NCBI GenBank assembly: GCA_032622095.1
Contig: CP136069.1
Span: 157,347,043-157,411,042 of the forward strand
Source of the DNA: Siphonodentalium dalli
Lineage: Eukaryota; Mollusca; Scaphopoda; Gadilida; Siphonodentaliidae
Direction: 5' to 3'
DNA length: 64,000 nt
Position numbers and translations under genes: made by a program. A model generated the notes under the pieces. That model worked only from the letters and a program-made list of their open reading frames with translations, ran no database searches and was not told the DNA's origin. Positions 36,701 through 48,700 of this stretch are shown here, in pieces (the stretch's first letter is position 1; each line of letters begins with the position of its first letter).

Positions 36701-39700
36701 GGCATATATTAAACTCTACCCCGACCCTCCGAAGGTGGATTCGGGGGTATATAATGGAGACCTCTTCCGTGTAAAATGCGTCAACGCGTCCATAACAAAC
36801 ATTATGCTGTGGATGTCTTTATTATTGGATTTCATTGTCCTTTGGCATGGTAATAGCACAGGTTGGGGGAAAGGATATCCACTTACTTCGGATTTCGTCC
36901 ATTAATTTTTACCAGAGTCATGGCCCTTGTTTGACTTGGAAATTTTTTAATTTAGTGCCTGAAAGAACATTTCAGCTTGTAACTCGGGTGTTAATTATCA
37001 AATTTCATTTTTCTTTGGCATTGGGATAGCACAGGTTGATGGAAAGGATATCCATATACGACCGTGACCGTGACGGAGGGGGGGGGGGGTATTTAGTGGT
37101 GACCTTTGTCCGTTCATCCTTCATAGTGCATGTTTTGTTATCACTTTTATTCCAGAGTTATGGCCCTTTGATAGAGATATGACCCAGGGTGTTATGTCCA
37201 CACTTTTTTCCAGTGTTATGCCCCGGGGTTAAACTGAGAGAAATGCCCCACTATTACTTCATTTTCTCTCTAAATATAGCCAATATTGAGTCCATGCTTG
37301 GCACTGCCCTGGTTTTTTGTTCTATCTTAAATCAAAATCAGTATTAGCTGTTAGCCATTCTTTGTCTCTTTCTTCAGTCTGGCATGAAATATTAACCTCG
37401 TCCATCAATTCCGTTTACACAATGTTATAACTAAATACTTTTCACCCGATCACTCTCATTATCACATCCAGGTTAATTATGACACATTCTTCACCTGTAT
37501 AGATTTTGGTATCGATTGATTGTTTTTGAAAATTTAACCCTTCCTTTAACCATGGCATGAACACATGCTATCCAAAGCAATAGTTTATGTGAATAGTCTC
37601 ATGTTTATATCTAATCAAGTAAATGATGTTTTTTCAATCATCTCACATTATGTGTACAGGTGTATATTAAGTTCTAGATCGCTGCTTTCAAGTCAGTATG
37701 GTTGAAGCCAACTTGAAGGTATGGGTTAAGCATCTGCCGATCGTGATTGACCTCTCACGATCGGCCTCTCGCACATATGGTTTGAGGTTGCCCTCATATT
37801 TGATGACACTTTATATGTTCTCAGTTCTGTTCACATTTTGTTAAATGACGTATATGCAGCCATTAATTTCATGCATATTCATCTATATTCAGGATGAGAA
37901 CAGTGTTTTACAAGGACAGCTGCTGATACCTCACCCGACATTACCTCCGCCAGATATGTCTCCCTTCTTTCTCAGACAGTATGTCAAAGGTCACGCTAAT
38001 GATGTGTTTGAGGATTACCCACAGCTTCTGACAGAGATGGTTCTACGACTGCCTTATCAGGTAAAATATATTTGTTTGTTATTATCTAATGACTCGCTAA
38101 TAATAAATAAATAATACACATATGGTTGTATGACTCCCTTTTCAGTTAAAATGCCCTCTTAATAACACATCAAATCTCAAATCAAATTTGCACTACCATT
38201 GAAGTAGGAAGCCACAGATGAAACTCATTGAAATTCTTGTATAATGGTAGCTATATTAATTTGAAAAAATTCCGTTTTTGGAACTTCAAACATACAACCA
38301 ATGTTTCTTCTAGACATTCAGTGAAATGTTCTCTTCCCTATGGAAAATAAAAAAATAGGCTAAGTTTTTTCGTAGGCTAAGTGTGGTCGACATTAACTCA
38401 AAATGAAGATAAAATAATAGAGCTTTTTTTATTATATCTATTGAATTATCCACAAATTTCAAGATCGTGATCTGTTGGTTTTGTTTCAGTTGAAGAAGTT
38501 ATCTGATGGAGTGGTTAGTGTACCTGACACCTGCTTTGATACGGAATGGTGCAATATCCTGGCTGAAGTAAGATTATGTATATTATAATAACCCCCTTAT
38601 TATAATAACTGTTTTACATCTGTCTGTCCATGTGTCGGTGCATCCTTGTGTGCCTGTGTCTGTCCGTCCGTGTGTATGTCAGTCCATCTGATTTTCTGAT
38701 CAGGTCATAAGTGCTTGGATCTCAATGAAATTTGGCATGGATGTTCACTACTATGAGGACATTCAATGGAATGTTCAATCGTTCTGTTCGGGTTTCCATT
38801 TTAGAGTTATTCATCATTGATTATCTGGAAATGTTGGCTTTTTGTCCGTCCGATGTCTGCACAGGTTTATCACATTTTTGTTCATAATGTTTTTTCCAAT
38901 TTTTGGTTTATAACCCCAACAAATATAAACTGATTTCAACAATGTTTTGTATACCAGTCTGCTCATGAGATTTCCCATGCACACAGCTTTCCTTGATTTG
39001 TCACAGCATAAACAACATCTTAACTCAACTTGCCTGACTGAATTTTGCTGATTTTGGGGTTTCCGGATGGTCACTTCAGTATTTGTATGTTTACAAATGA
39101 TGCTTTTATTTTATAGTTCCGAATCCATGGTTGAGGCAAATGTCATTTTACGTCATGTGATGCCAATGTCATCCAATTTCACACATATGTTTGGAATCGT
39201 TTGAAAATGATAATACGGCCCAAGACAATGGAATGGTGTGTTTTTCAGGAACAGGCATGTAATAAGTTGTAATATTTAACACTTCTGTGACTGGAGCTTC
39301 CTGAATTTTTTTGAAAACCCTGTGCCAGTGCATTCTCTTATATACGAGAGTCTCCCATATGGCACCTCGCCTATATAAGAGAATGTTTTGGCTTAACAAT
39401 ATTTACCTTGATCTTGTAAGCGAATGCATTTTCTTATATTTGCGAGGCTCCCTATGGAATACTAACATGTATAAGAGAATGCACTGGCACATGATCTATA
39501 ATGCTACACCAGTGCTGCTCTCGTCATGATAGGGTTAATAATCGAGTTGGATTAATTGATAGACAAGAGGGTGTTAGTATCATGGTAAAATTGGATTTAA
39601 CCTTATTTGTTTAATTTTAGTACCTGATGACCCAGCAGACTCCCTATGTGAAGAGACAAGGTCGAAAGGTAAATTACTTAAGCATTCAAAAGAATGATAA

Positions 39701-42700
39701 GGCTTCGTGCCATTTTTTTTATGAAACCTATTTTATTTCTATTAAGATCCTAGTGTATAAATTATAAGTTTGAAACGAGAAGTGCCACTTGACAAGATAC
39801 TATCTTGTTTGATATTGAATTTTTTATCGATTTATTTCAGATAGTTTAAATTTTTTGGAGTTTAAATATCTCGTTTGGTTTTCACCATTTTTTATGTTTA
39901 CCCATACCATAGTATGGTAAACATAGTGTCGTTGCCCGGATTGACCACTCGTCGTTCGTCCGTCTGTCTGTCTGTCCGTCTGTCTGTCCGTAGACACTTT
40001 ACGAGTAATGCGATAACTCAAACATTTTTTATCCGATCGAAACCAAATTTTGTATATGGGTTTCTCAGCCCAAAATACAGACCGAGTTCGAATTTGGGTT
40101 TGATCCGAGATTTTGTTACAGAGTTATGGCCCTTTTTCAACTTAGAATTCACGAATTCTGCCATAACTCAAACATTTTTTATCTGATTGGAACCAAATTG
40201 GGTATGTGAGTTTCACAGCCCAAAATACAGATCGAGTTCGAATATGGGTTTGATCCGATTAATTTTAAAGGAGTTATGACCCTTTTTCGAGAAAAAATTG
40301 AAAAAAAAATCGATTTAAAACAAAAATTACTTTTAACTTTTATAATAATAAAAAAAAAAATGTCATTAACATTGTCATTTGTTTTCATTTAGATATTGAT
40401 GGTTATGATAAAAGTTGATAACATGATTTCCAATGTGGACCTTTAATTTTTTTAAATAATTAAAAGTTTTTAAGTTAAATTGTTTTTTAAAACTAACACC
40501 ATTATAACTCTGCCAAGGGTACCCCGAATCACCACACCAAATTTGATTAAATCGGTCCAAAATCTTGTGTTATGTACTGGTAAATCTGTTTGGAGCAACA
40601 TTAGTCAGGCCTCAAATTCATCCTCTGAGTACGTCATTCTCCATGGCCTCATCTGCTGTGGGAGACCTTGACTCAGATTTAAGTTCGCAGATGGTGAAGA
40701 TGGTGATGTGCACCCATTGGGTGCCTCAATTGTGTATTGTGTTGTCTTCCAATTGGGGATATAGAGAAACTAAACTAAAAAAGAAAAAACAATCTTTCTA
40801 AAACTTGTTAATAAAGATAATAAAGATACTTTCGAGAGAAGCTGAGGCCTAAGCAGAATGAGGTCCCCAGAGGGTGAATTTAGTGATGATAGCCCACTGT
40901 GTACCCTCTGGGGACCTCATTCTGCAGATATCTGCCACCATATTTTGAGGCCTGATACAAGTTTACTGTTTAATTATCAGGAAAGCATTTGTGGTGATAA
41001 TTAATAATTAATATTAATAATTGACATAAATTTCTATTTAAGAGCAATAAAACAATTTCATCCAGTAGAATTTTAACAATGTAGGCAGTGTCTAAGAAGA
41101 AACTTTTATTTACTTATGTTTATTATTTGCAGCTTCTGCTCTTCATATGTGGATCTAAGGATAAATACAGACAGCTGAGAGACCTACACTGTACCGAGTC
41201 CAATCTCAAGGCTGTCATGGACATATGTGCCAAGGGAGGAATGACAGACACTGGAGAGGTTTTACCTGCCAGTCTAGTGCTACCGTATGACTCACTCCTT
41301 ACTATTGTAAGTAAAGTATACATTGCAGGAACTGTATATTGCTTCCAGGATGTGGTTGGAGCATGTTTACATCCTCAAAATCCTGGCTGGAACCAACCAA
41401 ATTCCTCGCACCTCTCAGCTGCTTAAATCTGAACTGAATGGACTGAAATTTGGTATGTGGGTTTACTAGCACAAAATACAGGTCAAGTTCAAATTCGGGC
41501 TCGGCCTGCCAATTTTCACCGGAGTTACGGTCCTTTTTGTTGGAATTTTTACTTAATTTTCATTTCCGGATGATAACTTTTGTAAGTCTGAATTGAATAG
41601 AATGAAATTTGGTATGTGAGTTTACTGGCCCAAAATACAAGTCAAGTTCAAATTTGGGTTCCGCCTGCCAATTTACACCAGTGTTATGGCCCTTTGTTGA
41701 AATTGCCATGCCCTAGCTCTTGTTATAATTATTGGAAAAGATCACCCCCCCCCCCCCATATGGTGAATCTTCTTTCTAACTGGTCTTGTGAGTCTTAAAT
41801 TTGCACAAAATAGTAAATTTGCAGTCCCACAAATGTTACATTAATTATATGTTGGTTGCAAAATTGAAATATTAGAAAATGTTTCTGTTTTGTCTCTTCT
41901 TTAGATTGAGCACCTGAAGGTCGTGTCTGAAGTAGCTACGAGTAGATCTGCAAACTGGCAGCAGTACTGCCTCAAATACAAAGGTGAGTTAATCAAACTG
42001 GCAGCAGTACTGCCTCAAATACAAAGGTGAGTTAACCCTTTACCCAACAGAATGGCCCTGTGCCAATGCATTCTCTTATATAAGAGAATGCATTGGCTTA
42101 ACACATATCAAAAATGATAAAATTGTCAAAGAATGTAGAAAAATATTATAAAAATTGTTAAAAAATGGTATAAAGTGTTAAAAAAAGTTTTTTTTTAGGC
42201 CAATGCATTCTCTTATATATGCGAGACGACCTATGGTCGACTCGCATATATAAGAGAATGCATTGGCACAGGGCATAACTGTAACAGTTATGCCCTGTGC
42301 CAATTAAACTGTAACCATCACAATGTGGTCGATGAACCGGTTCCAATGATATCCATATTTGTATGGTGTTATTGAGACAGACCGAAGATATTTTAGGCTG
42401 TTGAAGCTTTATTTGGGCGTTTTTGGCCGTTTTGTTGGGTAAAGGGTTTATCAAGTTAGCTATTCACATCACTTATTGTTGTTCAATTGGTTATCGTCTC
42501 ATGGTTTTTGGGTACTAGGGTGACTTTGAAAATTTTGTTTAGCGTCTCTCAACCCAAAAAATTGTTTGGCAGAGTAAACATTTTGGGATGGATTACAATA
42601 CTAGTAACTATTTCCGCTTGATGCAGATGATTTAATAATATGATAATACGCAAGGCATATAGAACGACCCTGGCACAATAGTAGGAAGACGGACAATGCG

Positions 42701-45700
42701 AAGGATCGTGCAAATAGTCATGAACTTATATGCATATATTAGGCCTATATTCATTTCAGTGACACAAATGCTTGATTAACCCGTGTAGATCATTTTGAAT
42801 GTGAGTAGACTAGAATTGAAATACTAGTAAGGTAGCTAACATTTAATACACAGTACTAAATCAAACCGGTATAATATAACGATTAATTGAAGCGCGTTTA
42901 TGTCTGCGTTTATATGTCGAGTATGGTCATGATATATGGCCTAGCGGCTAAAAGGACGTTAAACTCTCAATAAATAAATCAATCAATAGATGTCTAGTCT
43001 ATAGTGAGGTGAAATAAGTTGTCCGTGAACACGACATGACATGTTCAGTCATGTCTGAATTCTGGCCCGCAGAGACAGCCGTAACTGCCTTCATTTAGCT
43101 AACAAATGAAACTGATCTAATATGAATCTATGCAGGACATATTCATAACAATTTACTGTTTATAAATAAATAAATAATTCAGTTGTCCATTGCCACATAT
43201 CGGAAGTTGTGAAGTGGCAAATTCGTTTCATTATTGATTCCGCTATTTTGTGAAACCACTGTGGAAGTCATGTGATTTTTTCGCAAAAAAGTTGTCTCGC
43301 TAAAAATTTCACCTACACAGTATACTGTAAATTATGTGTGACGTCATAAGTACGTACGCCCTGCCTGTTACCTATACAAGAAATAAATTGCATGTGGAAT
43401 AAAATTATGATATTGCTTGAATCACAAAAAGTAAAGTTTCTTGTTGGGACCTTTATATATGATACCATGGTTACAAGTCTGGATATAGTGTGTCTGACAT
43501 TTGCAGAATGAGGTCCCCAGAGTGTGAATTTAGTGATGCTGTCCCACGAGCATCACCCTCTGGGGACCTCATTCTGCAAATTTCAGACACACTATATCCA
43601 GTGTAGTGGTAATAGGAAGAATATCAGAATTATCTGTGTTCACTCAGACTGACTAAGATCTAGAAGCTTTTTTTCTAGCATATTTTAGCCAAACATGCAT
43701 CTAGACCTTAAATCTAATGTTTAATTTTTTAGGAACGCTGAAGTTTTTAATGCGGACAAGTATAGCATTAGATGATGGTGTATCAGCTACAATTCTACTG
43801 CTGCTACAAAGTGCCCTCTGTGGGCAGAAGGCATCACAAGGATCGACGTCTCCATCTAAAGCAAAGAAAGAGAAAGTCAAGGAGAAAGGTATATAGAGTC
43901 ATATACATGCAAAATGGATGATGGCTCCTTAACCCTTACATGACGTGAGCTTCCTGAAATTTAGCGAAAACCCTGTGCCAATGCATTCTCTTATATATGC
44001 AAGTCTCCCTTAGGGAGCCTCGCATTTGTAACAGAATACATTGGCCTAACAATGTTTACCTTGGTCTTGTAAGCCAGTGCATTCTCTTATATATGCAAGG
44101 TTCCCCTATGGCATATATAAGAGAATGCACTGGCACAGGATCTTTAATGCTGCTCCAGTGCAGCTCCTGTCATGAAAGGGTTAATTGGATGTCTATAACA
44201 ACCCCCGCCCCACCTTTCCTCAAACATGAGCCAATTGTAATGATTCTTTGGCCCAGTGAGATTTTATTCCACATTATTCATCTTGACCTGGTGAGAAAAA
44301 GAAATATTCATTTAACCCTTTCATGACGGGAGCTGCGCTGGTGCAGCATTAAAGATCATGTGCCAGTGCATTCTCTTATAAGAGAATGCACTGGCTTACA
44401 AGGTCAAGGTAAATATTTTTAGGCCAATGTATTCTCTTATATATGCGAGGCTTCCTGTGGGAGACTTGCATATATAAGAGAATGCATTGGCACAAGGTGT
44501 TCGCAAAATTTCAGGTAGCTCCAGTCATGGAAAGGTTAATGATAACAGCCAGATTTTTGTAGCAAAGAGAAATAATCCAATCTAATAATAATGGAATGAG
44601 TGGCTATACTATGCATAATAATAATGACAGTTTTATATAGCGATTAACCAATTACTTGCTCTATCATGCTTTTAACCCTTTGAGTACCCGAGGCCGATCT
44701 CATCGGCCCTAAACTTACAAAATAAGTCTGTTAAAGAATATAAGAATAAATTATTAAAATTGTAAAAAATTGTAAAAAAAAAAAAATGTTAGGCCAATGC
44801 ATTCTCTTATATATGCGAGGCGACCTATGGTCGACTCGCATATATAAGAGAATGCATTGGCACAGGGTATATGGGTTGATACAAAAATCGACCTGGCACT
44901 CAAAGGGTTAAACATTACAATATTATTACAGTCATTTGTACAAGCCAACCAATGAACCGGCTGCAGCCATTGCAGGTGCTTTAGTTTGATCAGAACATGC
45001 TCTGATACTCAATAGTGTGACAAGCTGACTGGTACTCGTTTAACGCATGAGTGGTGCGAAGCCGACACAGTACAAGCAACCTTTCTCAAGGGTCACAACA
45101 GCTCACTGCTGTGTCAAGACTAACAATAGACCAGCGATGAGTTGCGAACTCGCATCGCTGTGTTTACAGTGAATACAAGTCCGACACACTAACAACTTGA
45201 ACACGGAGCTCCATATATGCTATTTATCCACCGCTCACTACCTCTAGTGCCTACATAAAGCCTGCCTAATAAATGTTACGTTTATTACGTAAATGTAGCT
45301 TTATTAGGTCAACGTAGCTTTATTAGGTTAGTACTACTTTTATGATGCTAATTTTATATGCATATTGCGCAGGTGACTAGGGACGTCAATAGGCCTAAAT
45401 GACATAATTGTGATTTTAGAACGTTTTTATCATCCGTAATTCACTGTTATTGATACAAAATTAGTAAAAGGATATACGTTTTAGCTCTAACACGTTTACA
45501 AATCATCAGAACAAGGAAAGCTTAGAATAAATGTAAAAAGCCAACAGACTATTTCGCTCTAGGCTACACTTCGGTTTGCCCACCTCATGAATACTAATTA
45601 GTTTGCTTGTCCTCATAAATGTAATGGTGTCATCGAAGTAACGAATGAAAAACTTAGGAAAATGACAGAATTCCCCCACAAAAGGAAAGTTTTACAAGTT

Positions 45701-48700
45701 GGAAAAATAAAATATGTAGCTAATGCTGTCGCTTAAATGGTTTATGTCTGCTCGGGGAATTTGGCATCTAGGCATCTATTGGACTCGGAAGAGCCTCGCC
45801 CAATAGATGCTGAAATCTCCCTCACGCACATAAACCGTTTAAGCGATGGCACTAGCTACATATTCTATATACATTTGGCTTTCAATTCTGTTTCTATATT
45901 GGTCACTACACCATGATAATAAATCTTGATTCTTAAATTCATCATTATCATAATATTCATATCCTGTCCTCTTCAACTTGGCATCATGTCCTTCGCTCTT
46001 CTTTTATACTCCACATGTCTTTTCTTCTCTGAGGAGATAACTGAACATAAGTGATGACTCGCTTATTGTTAGATCCTCTTCAGCCTTATCTATTCTAATT
46101 CATGTCATAAAAACTGGTAAAAAAAATATTCTAAATGTTCATTGAGGGTAGATATAAATATTTTTTAACCCTTTACCCAACAAACCGGCCAAAACCGGCC
46201 AAATAAAGCTTCAACAGCCTAAAATATCTTCGGTCTGTCTCAATAGAACCATACAAATATGGATATCATTGGAACCGGCTCCTTGACCACATTGTGATAG
46301 TTACAGTTATGCCCTGTGCCAATGCATTCTCTTATATATGCGAGTCGACCATAGGTCGCCTCGCATATATAAGAGAATGCATTGGCCTAAAAAAACACTT
46401 TTTACCATTTTTTCTTACATTCTTTAACAATTTTATAATTTTTAATGTGTTAAGCCAATGCATTCTCTTATATATGCGAGGCGACCTATGGTCGACTCGC
46501 ATATATAAGAGAATGCATTGGCACAGGGCCCTTCTGTTGGGTAAAGGGTTAAACCAATATGCCCTGTACTCTTTGTTATAGAATCTGATGATGAAAAGGC
46601 AAAGGAAGACGAAGTGACTCAGAATTTGATCTTTCTTCTGAACAAAGCTGTGACTAAAGAATTGATGACAAGCTTCATACGTAACTTTTTGCTGGAGTCC
46701 AATTTAACAAGCATCAGATGGCAGGCACACTCACTTATCTACAACATTCATAGGTAAGAGGAGGCAAAAAACTCACTTAACTACAACATTCATAGGTAAG
46801 AGGAGGCAAAAAACTCACTTAACTACAACATTCATAGGTAAGAGGAGGCAAATAACTCACTTAACTACAACATCCATAGGTAAGAGGAGGTACACTCACT
46901 TAACTGCAACATTCATAGGTAAGAGGAGGCAAAAAACTCACTTAACTACAACATTCATAGGTAAGAGGAGGCAAATAACTCACTTAACTACAACATTCAT
47001 AGGTAAGAGGAGGTACACTCACTTAACTACAACATTCATAGGTAAGAGGAGGCAAAAAACTCACTTAACTACAACATTCATAGGTAAGAGGAGGCAAAAA
47101 ACTCACTTAACTACAACATTCATAGGTAAGAGGAAGCAAAAAACTCACTTAACTACAACATTCATAGGTAAGAGGAGGCAAAAAACTCACTTAACTACAA
47201 CATTCATAGGTAAGAGGAGGCAAAAAACTCACTTATCTACAACATTCATAGGTAAGAGGAGGTACACTCACTTAACTACAACATTCATAGGTAAGAGGAG
47301 GCAAAATACTCACTGAACTACAACATTCATAGGTAAGAGGAGGCAAAAAACTCACTTAACTACAACATTCATAGGTAAGAGGAGGTACACTCACTTAACT
47401 ACAACATTCATAGGTAAGAGGAAGCAAAAAACTCACTTATCTACAACATTCATAGGTAAGAGGAGGCAAAAAACTCACTTAACTACAACATTCATAGGTA
47501 AGAGGAGGCAAAAAACTCACTTAACTACAACATTCATAGGTAAGAGGAGGCAAAAAACTCACTTATCTACAACATTCATAGGTAAGAGGAGGTACACTCA
47601 CTTAACTACAACATTCATAGGTAAGAGGAGGCAAAAAACTCACTTAACTACAACATTCATAGGTAAGAGGAGGCAAAAAACTCAATTAACTACAACATTC
47701 ATAGGTAAGAGGAGGCAAAAAACTCACTTAACTACAACATTCATAGGTAAGAGGAGGCAAAAAACTCACTTATCTACAACATTCATAGGTAAGAGGAGGC
47801 AAAATACTCACTTAACTACAACATTCATAGGTAAGAGGAGGCAAAATACTCACTTAACTACAACATTCATAGGTAAGAGGAGGCAAATAACTCACTTAAC
47901 TACAACATTCATAAATTCAAAAAGGCGAGGATGATCCTCCAGGGAGGTAATCTCAATCACTTGAATATCCTAAAAATGGTCTAGCGCTTTCGATACAAGT
48001 GTATCTTCGTCAGGACCAGGATGGTGTAGATAGATGCGGATTTTGCCTGTCCTTTTATACTCTAGGTTGATTGAGCGTGAATTTGATTGGTCAAAGGGTA
48101 GATGTCGGGTGTTTATGGACACAGAAGAGGTCTCAGAGTTGAGTGCGGGTATGTGATGCCTCGCGATTCCCGATAGTCTATGCGGGTAGTTTGTGCGGGT
48201 ATATTGTTGCTGCCCAGTCACTGTAGTTTAGTGCGGGTAGTTGTAGCGGGTATGTTGTATACAAAGCTACTAGTATAATAACGTGATGTGTCCATGAATT
48301 AAAGCACAAACGGCGTCGGTATATGATTTATAACCCAGGAAGCCGGATGTGTATTTGCGGGTATGTTGAGAAGAAACAATCCGAACTGGTGCGGGTATGT
48401 CGCTTTATTCATCATAATGTGTACCAGCTGCGGGTATGTGTTGTGTAGTACCCGCATTTATCAAATTGTATTGATATTATGTTTATATCTTGCATCCCTA
48501 GGTGGCATACAAGGGGATTATTGACCGCATTATGTCTTGTGCAAAGTTAGCACAGAGTCGGTGGTTACCAATAATTTATTGTTTAAACCGGAAGGTATTG
48601 TGTAGTGGTGGCCGATATAGGGCGTTACGCGGTCACAGAGTCGATGGTTTATGGTTGTGACGAATATGGGCGTATGAGATGTTTGACCAATCAAATGTGA

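Larger units (their letters stand above)
43889..46581. other. Intron 22
   Basis: Four TTAA elements (43929, 44312, 44672, 46165), a foldback at 45707-45870 and unassigned sequence at 44915-45700 and 45870-46160 with nothing recognisable. Confidence 0.6.

Noticed and set aside
36597-37029. Open frames of 102 and 64 codons
   Set aside because: They lie within the family K dispersed repeat, and similar open stretches recur in its other copies.
38061-38489. Extra exon between exons 17 and 18
   Set aside because: Exons 17 and 18 already join in phase with continuous family sequence, and no open stretch with family content lies between.
42940-42995. tRNA gene near 'ggcctagcggctaaaaggac'
   Set aside because: No cloverleaf could be built by eye; the stretch looks like a SINE-type tail followed by 'aataaataaatcaatca'.
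46294-46581. Open frame with '[19 protein letters not shown]' also seen near 44754-44948 and 18500-18898
   Set aside because: It is the translation of the shared internal hairpin of the TTAA elements, open because the palindrome lacks stops in that frame.
46754-47914. Regular 42-bp array resembling a CRISPR array
   Set aside because: There are no unique spacers; the whole unit repeats, it begins with an exon's splice donor, and the DNA is animal.
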